DNA from: Autumnicola edwardsiae
Lineage (GTDB): Bacteria; Bacteroidota; Bacteroidia; Flavobacteriales; Flavobacteriaceae
Direction of reading: 5' to 3'
DNA length: 45,430 nt
Assembly (NCBI RefSeq): GCF_031846505.1
Contig: NZ_JAVRHP010000023.1
Coordinates: 1 to 45,430, forward strand
Made by a program: the position numbers and the translations under genes. Under the pieces are notes generated by a model. The model was not told the DNA's origin. It was given only the letters and a program-made list of their open reading frames with translations, and searched no databases. Positions 18,216 to 27,117 of the stretch are shown in pieces (within the stretch, counting starts at the first letter, position 1; each line of letters begins with the position of its first letter).

Positions 18216-19135
18216 TATAATATTTTTATCCCCTCGGTATTAATTTCTGAAAGATGAAGTTCGAATGCTATTGCCTTGGATTTATAGAATTCATTTATGG
18301 CGGCTTCCACATTCTGAGCATTTTCGTTGCCCTTGCAAAGCGCAAAAACTGAAGGACCGGAACCTGAAATCCCGAAACCTAAGGCTCCTTTTTGCATCAC
18401 AACCATTTTTAAATCATCAAAATACGGAATCAGGATCGACCGGATGGGTTCAACAACCTCATCCTTAAGGCTTCTACCCAGCAGTTCATAATCTTCAGTA
18501 TAAAGCGCGCTAATAAAGGCTCCTAAATTTCCCCATTGGGAAATGGCCTTTTTAAGGCTTACGCTCTGTTTGATAATAGACCTGGAATCCTTTGTTTTTA
18601 TTTCGATTAAAGGATGTAACACCACCATTCGCAATTCAGAAGGAGAAGGAAGGCTCAACACCTCTAAAGGATCGTAGCTTTTCACAAGGCTGAAACCACC
18701 CAGCAATGCCGGCGCCACGTTATCTGCATGTGCATTCCCGCTGGCGAGCCGTTCCCCTTCCATAGCAAAAGGGATTAATTCCTTTTTGCTAAAAGGTTTT
18801 TTAAGCAGCTCGTTAACTGCAAACACAGCACCGGCAGAACTGGCAGCACTACTACCAATTCCGCTTCCTGCTTTTATCTTTTTGTAAATTTCTATATCAA
18901 AACCCTGTTTACTGCCTAACTCGCCAAGCAGCGATTTAACTGCAACTCCGGCAACATTTTGATCTGTCTCCAGGGGTAAATCCTGTCCTGTGAGTTTGGT
19001 GATCCTAACCTCACCAAGATCATTTTTGCGAATAAGCATTTCGTCGCCTACGGTGTTCAGACAACAGCCTAAAACATCAAATCCACAGGAAAGATTAGCA
19101 ACAGTGGCCGGGGCAAAAATTCTGATTTCGTCCAT
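18215..19135 (-). CDS. thrB: Homoserine kinase
   Basis: ThrB phosphorylates homoserine for ThrC. The 306-residue GHMP kinase begins MDEIRIFAPATVANLSCGFD, and the ATP loop is AGSGIGSSAASSAGAV. The C-terminal GFGISGSGPSVFAL is the third GHMP motif. Length is typical. It sits 3 bases after thrA and overlaps thrC by one base. Confidence 0.97.
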   Translation of the reverse strand: MDEIRIFAPATVANLSCGFDVLGCCLNTVGDEMLIRKNDLGEVRITKLTGQDLPLETDQNVAGVAVKSLLGELGSKQGFDIEIYKKIKAGSGIGSSAASSAGAVFAVNELLKKPFSKKELIPFAMEGERLASGNAHADNVAPALLGGFSLVKSYDPLEVLSLPSPSELRMVVLHPLIEIKTKDSRSIIKQSVSLKKAISQWGNLGAFISALYTEDYELLGRSLKDEVVEPIRSILIPYFDDLKMVVMQKGALGFGISGSGPSVFALCKGNENAQNVEAAINEFYKSKAIAFELHLSEINTEGIKIL

Positions 19136-19138
19136 AGC

Positions 19139-21586
19139 CTATTTTTTTCCAATCCGGATTACATCGGCAAAAATTCCTGAAGCTGTAACCTCTGCACCGG
19201 CGCCCGCACCTTTTACTATAAGAGGCTGCTGACTATATCTATCAGTAAAGAAAAGTACGATATTATCGCTTCCGCTCAAGTTATAGAAAGGATGGTCTGA
19301 CCCTACTTCCTGAAGTCCCACTTTAGCCTTTCCATCTTCGAGTTGAGCTACATATTTAAGTTGTGCGTTATTCTTTTCGGCACTCTTGTATATCTCCTGG
19401 AATTCAGGTTCATCTTTTTTCAAAAGTTCAAAGAATTTTTCATTCGTTTCAGAATTAAGACTTTCCTGAGAAAGAAAGTCTTCTCGTTCGATGTCTTCAA
19501 GTTCCATCCTCAAACCGCTCTCGCGGGCAAGAATCAGGATCTTTCGAGCAACATCCACTCCGCTAAGGTCAATCTTTGGATCGGGTTCTGTATAACCTTC
19601 TTTCATCGCCATTTCAACTGTTTTGTAAAAAGGCTCTGTGGCATCATAAGTATTAAAAACAAAATTAAGGCTTCCTGAAAGTACCGCCTGTATTTTCTGA
19701 ATCCTATCTCCTGAGGCCATTAGGTTTTTTAGTGTATCGATAATTGGCAATCCTGCACCTACGTTAGTTTCGTATAAAAATGAAGCCCCATATTCCCTCG
19801 CCAGATTTTGTAATTGCTGATAATTGACAAAATCATCGGCACATGCAATTTTGTTACAGGTCACCACAGAAATTGAATTGGCCAAATACTCCTTGTACCA
19901 GGAAGCAATCTCTGCACTGGCGGTGTTATCCACAAAAATGCTATTGCGCAAATTCAATTTATTCACTTTGTCAAAGAAGTCCTGTTTATTCGCTGCTTCT
20001 CCATTATCCAATGCTTCCTGCCAGTTGTCCAGGTCTATCCCATCCTCATTAAAAGCCATTTTTCGGGAATTTGAAAGCCCCAGCACCCTAACCTTTAACC
20101 TCAATTTTTCAAGCAGGTATTTTTCCTGTTTCTGAAGCTGTGCGAGTAATTTTCCACCCACATTACCAACACCGGTGATAAATAGATTCAGTTCTTTTGA
20201 AGGAACCTCAAAAAATTGTTCGTGTAGCGTATTAAGTGCTTTTTTCACATCCTTCTTAGCGATGACTGCAGAAATATTCCGTTCTGAAGAACCTTGTGCA
20301 ATGGCCCTGATGTTTATATTATTGTTCCCAAGTGCACTAAACATTTTCCCGCTTAGCCCGTGATGGCTCTTCATGCTGTCCCCAACCAATGCCACGATCG
20401 CCACATTTTCTTCTATAAATACAGGGCGGATTTTCTTCTGTTCAATTTCTACTTCAAAGGCTGTATCGAGCGCTTCTTTGGCAGCTTCAGCTTCATCATC
20501 TTTTACTGCGATACAGATACTATGTTCTGAAGAGGCCTGGGTAATAAGTACCACGTTTATATTTTCCTGAAAAAGAACTTCAAAAAAGCGCTTGGAAAAT
20601 CCAGGAATACCTACCATTCCACTACCTTCAATATTCAGCAGTTTGATAGAATCTATATGAGTTATCCCGGTAACCCATCTAAAATTTTCCTTACTTGACC
20701 GGGAGATTATGGTTCCCTCCTCTTCGGCCTTAAAAGTGTTTTTTATATGAATTTTTATTTGCTTGTCGAGTAACGGCTGCAAAGTTGGGGGATATAATAC
20801 TTTCGCTCCAAAATGAGACAGCTCCATGGCTTCTTCATAGGATATATTTTTTAAGGGATAAGCCTGCGAAACCAAGCTTGGATTGGCTGTGTACATCCCG
20901 TTCACATCGGTATAAATAAACAACTCCTCCACATCTAGTGCACCCGCGAAGATAGCAGCAGTAAAATCTGATCCACCACGCCCCAGTGTACTTGGTACGC
21001 CCTGGATGTTCTTCGCAACAAAACCCGGAACTACGAAAAGTCCGTTATTTTTCGTTGCAAAGTAATCCTGAATATTTCTATAGGTTTCCTCATAACTCAC
21101 CTGCACCTTTTCGTTCATATTTCTACAAATTACGAGTTCGCGGGAATCTACAAAGCTTACCTCTGCCTCAATGCTTTTAAAATATTCTGCAATTATTAGA
21201 GAGGAAAGAATTTCTCCAAATCCGGAAACAACGTGTTTTGTTTTGTTGGAAAGTTCATTTAAAAGAAAAACTCCTTCATACAAAGTTTCCAGCCGGTTAA
21301 ATTCGTTTTTCACCTTGCTAAGAATACCGCTCTGGGATTGCACAGGAATTAACGCTTTAACAGCGTCCAGGTGCCTTTTTTCATTTTTAGCAAGAATTTC
21401 TTTATAAGCTCCATCTTCTTTTGAAGCCAGCTCAGCCATATAAAGAAGTTCGTTAGTTACGCCTCCAAATGCTGAAAAGACCGCGATGGTTGGCCCTTTT
21501 TTTAGATGTTTCTGAATAGTTTCAGCTACTAATTTTATCCGGTCGGGAGAGGCTAAAGAAGAACCTCCGAATTTGAGAATATTCAT
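19139..21586 (-). CDS. thrA: Bifunctional aspartokinase / homoserine dehydrogenase
   Basis: ThrA catalyses the first and third steps from aspartate to threonine and methionine. The 815-residue protein has an aspartokinase domain (about 1-290, NILKFGGSSLASPDR and GRGGSDFTAAIFA), a central pair of ACT regulatory domains (about 305-460), and a homoserine dehydrogenase domain (about 465-815) with NAD(P) loop FITGVGNVGGK and catalytic-region motif EPDPKIDLSGVDVARK. The fusion and ACT pair suggest feedback control by threonine. The ATG at 21586 follows a leader region with an attenuator-like structure. It is the first gene of thrABC. Confidence 0.97.
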   Translation of the reverse strand: MNILKFGGSSLASPDRIKLVAETIQKHLKKGPTIAVFSAFGGVTNELLYMAELASKEDGAYKEILAKNEKRHLDAVKALIPVQSQSGILSKVKNEFNRLETLYEGVFLLNELSNKTKHVVSGFGEILSSLIIAEYFKSIEAEVSFVDSRELVICRNMNEKVQVSYEETYRNIQDYFATKNNGLFVVPGFVAKNIQGVPSTLGRGGSDFTAAIFAGALDVEELFIYTDVNGMYTANPSLVSQAYPLKNISYEEAMELSHFGAKVLYPPTLQPLLDKQIKIHIKNTFKAEEEGTIISRSSKENFRWVTGITHIDSIKLLNIEGSGMVGIPGFSKRFFEVLFQENINVVLITQASSEHSICIAVKDDEAEAAKEALDTAFEVEIEQKKIRPVFIEENVAIVALVGDSMKSHHGLSGKMFSALGNNNINIRAIAQGSSERNISAVIAKKDVKKALNTLHEQFFEVPSKELNLFITGVGNVGGKLLAQLQKQEKYLLEKLRLKVRVLGLSNSRKMAFNEDGIDLDNWQEALDNGEAANKQDFFDKVNKLNLRNSIFVDNTASAEIASWYKEYLANSISVVTCNKIACADDFVNYQQLQNLAREYGASFLYETNVGAGLPIIDTLKNLMASGDRIQKIQAVLSGSLNFVFNTYDATEPFYKTVEMAMKEGYTEPDPKIDLSGVDVARKILILARESGLRMELEDIEREDFLSQESLNSETNEKFFELLKKDEPEFQEIYKSAEKNNAQLKYVAQLEDGKAKVGLQEVGSDHPFYNLSGSDNIVLFFTDRYSQQPLIVKGAGAGAEVTASGIFADVIRIGKK

Positions 21587-21667
21587 AATGTTTAAAAATT
21601 GTCGGGTTTGATTTTTTTGAAATCGAATTTACCAATGTATAGGTACGGACGGAAGTTTATATACAAA

Positions 21668-21686
21668 ATTACCCCAAAGGGGTAAT
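21668..21686 (-). terminator. Attenuator hairpin upstream of thrA
   Basis: On the minus strand ATTACCCC-TTT-GGGGTAAT forms a perfect 8-base stem with a 3-base loop, followed by TTTGTATA. The 5' arm covers codons 30-32 of the leader peptide, and the peptide's TAA stop lies inside the 3' arm. A competing pair, TAATAC (21706-21711) with GTATTA (21683-21688), would use part of the same 5' arm. The T-run is short (four T including the last stem base), so termination strength is uncertain. Confidence 0.65.
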
Positions 21687-21773
21687 ACGAGTAATAATCA
21701 TCATAGTATTAGTGCCTGATGCAGAAATTGCAGGAAAGAAGAAATGCTTACTATTAATGCTATTAGTCCTCAT
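21669..21773 (-). CDS. Candidate threonine-operon leader peptide (34 residues)
   Basis: A short ORF, too small for routine gene calling, starts at ATG 21773 and ends at TAA 21669-21671, 82 bases before thrA. The last 14 residues read TNTMMIITRITPLG: four Thr, three Ile and two Met, products of the same aspartate-derived pathway. The whole peptide has five Thr and five Ile. Its end overlaps a perfect terminator-like hairpin. This is the layout of amino-acid operon leaders such as enterobacterial thrL, though the sequence is unrelated. I infer that ribosome stalling at Thr or Ile codons 28-31 covers the terminator's 5' arm and allows thrABC transcription. The start codon is not proven; ATGs at 21704 and 21701 are alternatives. 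Confidence 0.65.
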   Translation of the reverse strand: MRTNSINSKHFFFPAISASGTNTMMIITRITPLG

Positions 21774-21793
21774 AATTTTAGCTAAACTCGTGA

Positions 21794-21827
21794 TAAAATT
21801 ATATAATTTTATGTGTAAAAAAAACAA
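21794..21827 (-). promoter_or_regulatory. Candidate promoter of the thr leader and operon
   Basis: On the minus strand TTG (21827-21825) and TAATTTTA (21801-21794; 7 of 8 to TAnnTTTG) are 23 bases apart. Transcription would start about 14 bases before the leader ATG. The region is very AT-rich, so the match is weak evidence. Confidence 0.3.
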
Positions 21828-21872
21828 AAAGATAAAATTAGATTTATAATTATGATTTTCTTTATTTGATCC

Positions 21873-21908
21873 AAAAAAAATACCTGATCTTTAATAAAAT
21901 CAGGTATT
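21873..21908 (-). terminator. Strong intrinsic terminator of the AAA+/VWA operon
   Basis: AATACCTGAT and ATCAGGTATT are perfect 10-base arms around a 10-base loop; on the minus strand eight T follow. It begins about 25 bases after the AAA+ ATPase stop and separates this operon from the thr leader. Confidence 0.92.
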
Positions 21909-21932
21909 TACTAGGATTTCACGAAGAACGTA

Positions 21933-23396
21933 TTATAATCCGCTTATATAACTTCCATAGAGATCTTTAAACTGAACCCCTTTTGTAAATCTATGCTTAC
22001 TTAATTTTTTGTACTCTACCAATCCCCAAAGCAGGAATTCTTTTAGAAAATAACTATCCTCCTTACTTATTTCAGGTTGATGTTTTTCTATAAGCTTATT
22101 TAAAGGCGCGACAGAGTCCAGTTGTTTCTTATACTCTTCATCTGAAAGATCATCTGGTAACTCGAACCCGCTTTCTTCAAAAAACCATTCCACCAGCTCA
22201 TCATAAGGGCTCGAATCTTCTGCCTTTTGAAGCTTCTCGACCTTCGGGAAATACTGCGGAAACAAAGTTTTCACAGCATAACCTATTAATTCCAGAGCCA
22301 CTGCAGCCGCTCCTTCCTGCTCTCCTTCATAAACCAACTCCACTTTTCCGGTTATTGACGGTACTACCCCCAGAAAATCTCCAAACCTTAAAAGGGTCTT
22401 ATCATCTCCAGATTTAAGCGTTCGTCTTTCTGCTGTACTAAGTAAATTTTCATAAGCAGTTATACTCATTCTTGCACTAATCCCGCTCTTTTCATCTATA
22501 AATTCACTTTCCCTTGCTTCAAAACTTATTTGTTCCAAAAGGTCTTTAGCTAATTCCGGAACATAGACTAATTCACTTTGTCTCTTGTCCAGTTTCGCCT
22601 CTTGCTGCGTAATGGTTTTAGCTATCTCAATAGTTTCAGGATAATGGGTTAGAATTTGTGAGCCAATTCTATCTTTTAGCGGAGTAACAATACTACCCCG
22701 ATTTGTATAATCTTCAGGATTTGCCGTAAAAACAAATTGCAGATCCAAAGGTAGTCTCAACTTAAAACCTCTAATCTGGATATCCCCTTCCTGCAAAATA
22801 TTAAACAGTGCGACCTGTATCCTCGCCTGCAGGTCTGGTAGCTCGTTGATAACAAATATGCTGCGATTTGCACGGGGAATCATTCCGAAGTGAATAACAC
22901 GATCATCTGCATAACTCAACTTCAAATTCGCAGCTTTTATAGGATCCACATCTCCTATTAAGTCGGCAACGGTAACATCTGGAGTTGCCAGTTTTTCAAA
23001 AAACCGCTCTTCCCTGTGTATCCATGTGACAGGTGTTCCATCCCCTTCTTCTTTGATTTTTTCCCTTGCAAAACGGGAAATGGGATTTAAAGGATCATCG
23101 TTTATTTCAGAACCTTCAACAACAGGAATATACTCATCCAGCAGGTTGACCATTAATCTGGCAAGACGGGTTTTCGCCTGCCCGCGTAAACCTAATAAAT
23201 TTATGTTGTGCTTGGAAAGGATAGCTCTTTCCAATTCAGGGATTACAGTGTTCCCGTAACCATGAATACCTTCAAAAGCAGACTCATTATTCTTTATCTT
23301 TTGAATAAGATTTTGCCGAAGCTCCTCTTTTATGCTTTTACTTTCGTATCCCGAAGACTTAAGTTCTCCAAGTGTGCTAATATTTTCAATTTTCAT
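21933..23396 (-). CDS. MoxR/magnesium-chelatase-I-like AAA+ ATPase
   Basis: The 487-residue AAA+ protein is the likely motor partner of the VWA protein encoded just upstream. I choose ATG 23396 (MKIENISTLGEL), 10 bases after the VWA stop; an earlier in-frame ATG at 23450 would overlap that gene by 44 bases. Walker A is GLRGQAKT (residues 69-76). The Walker B region is SIFVINELPDL, with Asn184 where Asp is usual before Glu185. The sensor-1 region is FVFTANPEDYTNRG. Mg-chelatase ChlI similarity is clear over residues 40-330, but no chlorophyll or cobalamin genes are near, so it is not a true chelatase subunit. The C-terminal 120 residues are less conserved. The client is unknown. Confidence 0.88.
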   Translation of the reverse strand: MKIENISTLGELKSSGYESKSIKEELRQNLIQKIKNNESAFEGIHGYGNTVIPELERAILSKHNINLLGLRGQAKTRLARLMVNLLDEYIPVVEGSEINDDPLNPISRFAREKIKEEGDGTPVTWIHREERFFEKLATPDVTVADLIGDVDPIKAANLKLSYADDRVIHFGMIPRANRSIFVINELPDLQARIQVALFNILQEGDIQIRGFKLRLPLDLQFVFTANPEDYTNRGSIVTPLKDRIGSQILTHYPETIEIAKTITQQEAKLDKRQSELVYVPELAKDLLEQISFEARESEFIDEKSGISARMSITAYENLLSTAERRTLKSGDDKTLLRFGDFLGVVPSITGKVELVYEGEQEGAAAVALELIGYAVKTLFPQYFPKVEKLQKAEDSSPYDELVEWFFEESGFELPDDLSDEEYKKQLDSVAPLNKLIEKHQPEISKEDSYFLKEFLLWGLVEYKKLSKHRFTKGVQFKDLYGSYISGL

Positions 23397-23406
23397 CTTT
23401 TCTTTT

Positions 23407-24537
23407 TTAACCTTTAATTCGTTTTTTGCGATTGGCTTCGTAATCTTCAAAGATCATTTCTCCAAGACCTTTAAGCCCCGTATAAAAAGCTTTTCCTTGA
23501 TTGGCATTAGTAAATTCTCTTACAAATTGTGTGAGATAGGGATCCTGAGCAATCATGAAAGTGGTAATTGGTACATGTAGCTTCCTTGCCTGTCGTGCTG
23601 CATTGTAACATTTGTCCACAATATAAGGATCCAGTCCCATACTGTTTTTATAATAAGAACCATCGCGCTCTCTAATGCAGCTGGGCTTACCATCAGTAAT
23701 CATAAAAATTTGCTTGTTTGTATTCCGCTTTCTCCTTAGTAGATCCATAGCCAATTGCAAGCCTGCTACGGTGTTGGTATGGTACGGGCCAACCTTTAGA
23801 TACGGCAGATCTGCAATAGAAATAGGCCAGGCATCGTTTCCAAAGACAAGAATATCCAGTGTGTCTTTAGGATAGCGGGTCGTAATGAGCTCGGCCAGCG
23901 CCATAGCAACTTTTTTTGCGGGTGTAATCCTGTCCTCCCCATACAATATCATACTATGACTGATATCGATCATTAGCACAGTACTCATCTGGGATTTATA
24001 GTGAGTTTCCTCTACCACAAGATCATCCTGGGTCATATTAAAATTTCCAATGCCGTTGTTAATTTGGGCATTCCGAAGGCTTTCAGTCATGGATATGCTA
24101 TCCAGAGAATCCCCGAACTGATAATTGCGAAAATCGCCAGTATGCTCATCCCCTCTGCCAATACGATTGGTGCGATGGTTTCCTGCGGTTCCTTTTTTCA
24201 GTTTTCCGAAGATTTGATCAAGGGCCTGCTGCCTTATGGCTCTTTCGGTTTTAGCTGTAATGGTCATGCCCCCACTGCCATCGGGTTCTATTTCTTCACG
24301 TATATAACCTTTCTTCTTAAGATCTTCTATAAAATCATCTATTGTATAATCTTCATCGGTAAGTTTATACTCTTTATCAAGTTGTTCCAGCCAGTCCAGT
24401 GCTTCGTCAAGGTCACCTGAAGTATGAGTAATAAGTTCTTTGAAAATTTCAAAAAGTTTCTCAAAAGGCGTCCTGAAAGGCTCTTCGTATTTTTTGAAAA
24501 CAAAGCCTTTTATATTCTTATCATTTCTCTTCATCAT
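23407..24537 (-). CDS. VWA domain protein, partner of the AAA+ ATPase
   Basis: The 376-residue protein has a charged, acidic N-terminal half (1-180) and a von Willebrand A domain (about 183-365). The metal-ion site is Asp191-x-Ser193-x-Ser195 (MIDISHSM), with Asp in MITDGKPS completing it, so it should bind Mg2+ and a partner. There is no signal peptide, which suggests a cytoplasmic protein. MoxR-type ATPase plus VWA pairs act as chaperone-like or metal-insertion systems. Here the two genes form an isolated operon with no third member. The start MMKRNDKN at 24537 or the next codon is equally possible. Confidence 0.88.
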   Translation of the reverse strand: MMKRNDKNIKGFVFKKYEEPFRTPFEKLFEIFKELITHTSGDLDEALDWLEQLDKEYKLTDEDYTIDDFIEDLKKKGYIREEIEPDGSGGMTITAKTERAIRQQALDQIFGKLKKGTAGNHRTNRIGRGDEHTGDFRNYQFGDSLDSISMTESLRNAQINNGIGNFNMTQDDLVVEETHYKSQMSTVLMIDISHSMILYGEDRITPAKKVAMALAELITTRYPKDTLDILVFGNDAWPISIADLPYLKVGPYHTNTVAGLQLAMDLLRRKRNTNKQIFMITDGKPSCIRERDGSYYKNSMGLDPYIVDKCYNAARQARKLHVPITTFMIAQDPYLTQFVREFTNANQGKAFYTGLKGLGEMIFEDYEANRKKRIKG

Positions 24538-24960
24538 TCTCTAAAATTAAGATATTTTACACAGAACAGGAAAAACTATAACCTGAACGTGATTTAATTT
24601 TGTGTTAATTATACAAAGACGCCTCTTAATTTTCTGGACTACTTTTATAGGTTCATGATTTGAAACCTTATTTCGAATTGGGTTTAAATGCTGCAGGCGT
24701 GTTACTAATATTAGAATTGAATAAAAGATAGGATAAAGTGTCTGTATTGATCTTTGCAGATTTAAATGATGTCCCTTATTAATATCGCTAGCGAAAAACC
24801 ACCTAAGTTCTGAGAATTTCCCTCTGTACATAAAGTTGAACTACGAACCACGAGCAGAGTTTATAGACTAGAAACCTGGAGCAGATGAATTACAAAAGAA
24901 CCGGACGGAAAAAAAATTTGATGATGCCGATCCCGTGAAAAAAGGTTTGACAGCTGTTAT
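24538..24960. other. 423-base intergenic region
   Basis: This space lies between the VWA gene and the Wzi-like gene. A 94-codon open frame on the minus strand (24547-24831) has no recognisable similarity or coding character and is probably chance. I see no hairpin terminator for the Wzi-like gene, no repeat and no RNA gene. It should hold the promoter of the VWA/AAA+ operon, but no convincing box pair was found. Confidence 0.45.
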
Positions 24961-26307
24961 TTAATAAATAGTTTTTGACAAGAGAATGCCTGCACCTATG
25001 TTAGTGGGGGAATCAGAAATGAAATCTGCACCTAATTGAACATTGATATTTAAGTTGTTTAAATTATATACCTCTACTTCCAGAAAAGATGAAAGAATTT
25101 TATTGTCCAAAACATCATTCCCCTTGTATCCGTAATTGATTCTATAGCTATTTAAAAGTTTGTACGGAAAATTATTAAAAGCCATACCTGTTAAGCCTAA
25201 ATGGTGGGCAACAAGCGTGTTGTTATAAACCCTCGTTCTATCTTCGTTCATGGTAATGAAAGGCACCCCTATGACCCTATTTTCATAGGTCCAGCCTGAT
25301 TGATAAAGATCATGAACAAAATAATTGTCGTCTCCGTCTGTGGTACCGCTGCCCTCGCTTTGATCTGTGGTATGATAAAATTCATACATTGCAGCCTTTA
25401 CCCATTTGTTTTCAGGCAATTTATAAACATCTTCGATAAAAATGCCATAACGACCATCGGGTGTATTAAATAGCATCCTTCCTGAGCCATCTTCAAATAT
25501 GTGATTATATATTAATTTGATCTTGTACGAATTTATTTCTGTACTTAATTTAACTTCATAACTACCTAACTGGTTACCTTCAGCATTCTCTGCGCCTTGT
25601 TCAGAATCTCCCTGCATACCTAAGAATATTCTGGCATAACTTTCAAGGTCGCTTGATAATTCACCATACTCGGGAGATGTACCTGCCCATTGTACAAAAT
25701 GCTGCAAACCGGCAGAGACCTGAAATTTATCAGAATTTTTATAGACCAGATTGAAACTTTTATGATGAATACGTGTATTTTTAACGAAGCGATTATCATC
25801 TGTGAAAAACTCTCCAAACGAAGCTGTAAAGCCTATTCCGTCATCTCCAAACAAAAAAACAGGCCTTTTAGTTTCCAAAAGAAGCCCAAGTAAAGGTCTT
25901 GCATTTAATGACCACAACATATTTTCATTTGTTGCACTCAACCCAAGATAAAGTTCCTCCTTTTGTTTTCTTCCTGCAGTAGCTTTTAGCCAGGAGTTTT
26001 CGAAACTCAGGTAAGATTGATCAAACTTTATTGCACTATCATAACCATCATGATATAAAAGCCCCATTCCAACTTCAAGAAAAGCATTTTCAGTAAAAGA
26101 ATAAATTGCTCTTCCGTTGATCCAACCAGAAAAATTAGAAGATTCATTCACTCTCCCCCTCTTGTTGCTATGTATCCAAAATGGTGATTCATCCTGCGAG
26201 TATGCAGTGCCATAAGTGTTAATGTCCAACGAATACTGGAGGCTCTGTGAAGAAGCATTAAATTGGGTGAGAAAAAATATAACAGAAAATATCTTCAGAA
26301 ACTTCAT
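24961..26307 (-). CDS. Wzi-like capsule assembly outer-membrane beta-barrel protein
   Basis: The protein (448 residues from ATG 26307) begins with a signal peptide, MKFLKIFSVIFFLTQF, ending near NASSQS. An in-frame start at 26331 would put eight polar residues before it, so 26307 is preferred. After the signal, alternating beta strands rich in aromatic residues run to the end, which closes with a strand ending in an aromatic residue (SKTIY), as in outer-membrane barrels. Features such as SPFWIHSNKRG near the N-terminus match the Wzi capsule-assembly family common in Bacteroidota. Wzi proteins help organise or attach exported polysaccharide at the surface. It is divergent from the PHP phosphatase gene and next to the export kinase. 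Confidence 0.82.
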   Translation of the reverse strand: MKFLKIFSVIFFLTQFNASSQSLQYSLDINTYGTAYSQDESPFWIHSNKRGRVNESSNFSGWINGRAIYSFTENAFLEVGMGLLYHDGYDSAIKFDQSYLSFENSWLKATAGRKQKEELYLGLSATNENMLWSLNARPLLGLLLETKRPVFLFGDDGIGFTASFGEFFTDDNRFVKNTRIHHKSFNLVYKNSDKFQVSAGLQHFVQWAGTSPEYGELSSDLESYARIFLGMQGDSEQGAENAEGNQLGSYEVKLSTEINSYKIKLIYNHIFEDGSGRMLFNTPDGRYGIFIEDVYKLPENKWVKAAMYEFYHTTDQSEGSGTTDGDDNYFVHDLYQSGWTYENRVIGVPFITMNEDRTRVYNNTLVAHHLGLTGMAFNNFPYKLLNSYRINYGYKGNDVLDNKILSSFLEVEVYNLNNLNINVQLGADFISDSPTNIGAGILLSKTIY

Positions 26308-26342
26308 AGAGCAGGTGGTAAGTTTGGGCACCGGGAAAAAGG

Positions 26343-26370
26343 TTTATCGGGATAAAATTATGTAATTTTG
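26343..26370 (+). promoter_or_regulatory. Candidate promoter of the PHP tyrosine phosphatase gene
   Basis: TAATTTTG at 26363-26370 is a perfect TAnnTTTG box, 18 bases before the ATG. A TTT (26343-26345), one base off TTG, lies 17 bases upstream of it. The short leader supports the ATG at 26389 rather than the TTG codon at 26368, which is inside the box. Confidence 0.45.
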
Positions 26371-26388
26371 TTGAGTAAAAATAAAGAG

Positions 26389-27117
26389 ATGCTTTCCATT
26401 TTTCAGAAAAAACAGTATTTAGCAGATCATCTGGAGAATTTTACAGATTTTCACAACCATCTTCTACCTAATATAGATGATGGTTCCGACTCTGTTGAGG
26501 AGACGATAAAGTTGATACGAGAATTTGGCAATTTTGGGGTTAAAGATTTTGTTGCCACTCCTCACGTCATGGGCGAGTATTATCCTAATACTCCTGAAAC
26601 CATAAAGGGAGCCCTTAATTTGATCAAAGCCAGTCTACCTGAAGGGGTAAAGATCAGGGCGGCAGCTGAATATATGATGGATCAACATTTTCTGGACGTT
26701 TTAGAATCCGATAAAGTTCTTTCTATTGATAGTGAACATGTTTTAGTAGAAATGTCTTATTTCCAGCCACCCATTAATCTTAATGAGATTTTGTTTAAGC
26801 TCCAGAACAAGTCCTTTAAACCCATTTTAGCGCATCCGGAAAGATACCCCTACTTTCATTCAAAAAGTCTTCACAAATTCGAAGAATTAAAATCCAGAGG
26901 CTGCAAATTGCAGCTGAATATGTTATCCCTAACAAGACATTATGGATCCGGAGTTCAAAAAGTAGCTTTTCAGTTACTGGAGAAAGGATTAATAGATGTT
27001 ATTAGTAGCGATTGCCATAAAATGGAACACTTAAAGAAGATAGAAGCTATAAGACTTTCTGAAAAGAAGATGCGCTTACTCTATCCTATTTTGGAAAACA
27101 GTATAAATCTCTTTTAA
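26389..27117 (+). CDS. CpsB/YwqE-type PHP-domain protein tyrosine phosphatase
   Basis: This 242-residue metal-dependent phosphatase removes phosphate from the tyrosine tail of Wzc-type kinases. Visible metal-binding motifs are FHNHLLPNIDDG (His22, His24), ATPHVM, AEYMMD, AHPERY and SDCHK, all typical of the family. I place the start at ATG 26389; a longer frame from a TTG at 26368 overlaps a promoter-like box. It reads towards the Wzc-like kinase gene and the two stop codons overlap by 4 bases, while other capsule loci usually keep the pair in one operon. Its own promoter would let phosphatase and kinase levels vary independently. Confidence 0.93.
   Translation: MLSIFQKKQYLADHLENFTDFHNHLLPNIDDGSDSVEETIKLIREFGNFGVKDFVATPHVMGEYYPNTPETIKGALNLIKASLPEGVKIRAAAEYMMDQHFLDVLESDKVLSIDSEHVLVEMSYFQPPINLNEILFKLQNKSFKPILAHPERYPYFHSKSLHKFEELKSRGCKLQLNMLSLTRHYGSGVQKVAFQLLEKGLIDVISSDCHKMEHLKKIEAIRLSEKKMRLLYPILENSINLF

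Noticed and set aside
21587..21780. T-box or lysine-type riboswitch upstream of thrA
   Set aside because: No T-box sequence or long structured leader is seen; a Thr/Ile-rich ORF overlapping a terminator explains the region better.
21933..23396. Magnesium chelatase subunit of chlorophyll synthesis
   Set aside because: No other tetrapyrrole chelatase or bacteriochlorophyll gene is nearby, and pairing with a short VWA protein fits the MoxR-type group.
24547..24831. 94-codon open frame between the VWA and Wzi-like genes
   Set aside because: No family resemblance, irregular composition and no promoter or operon context; likely chance in AT-rich DNA.
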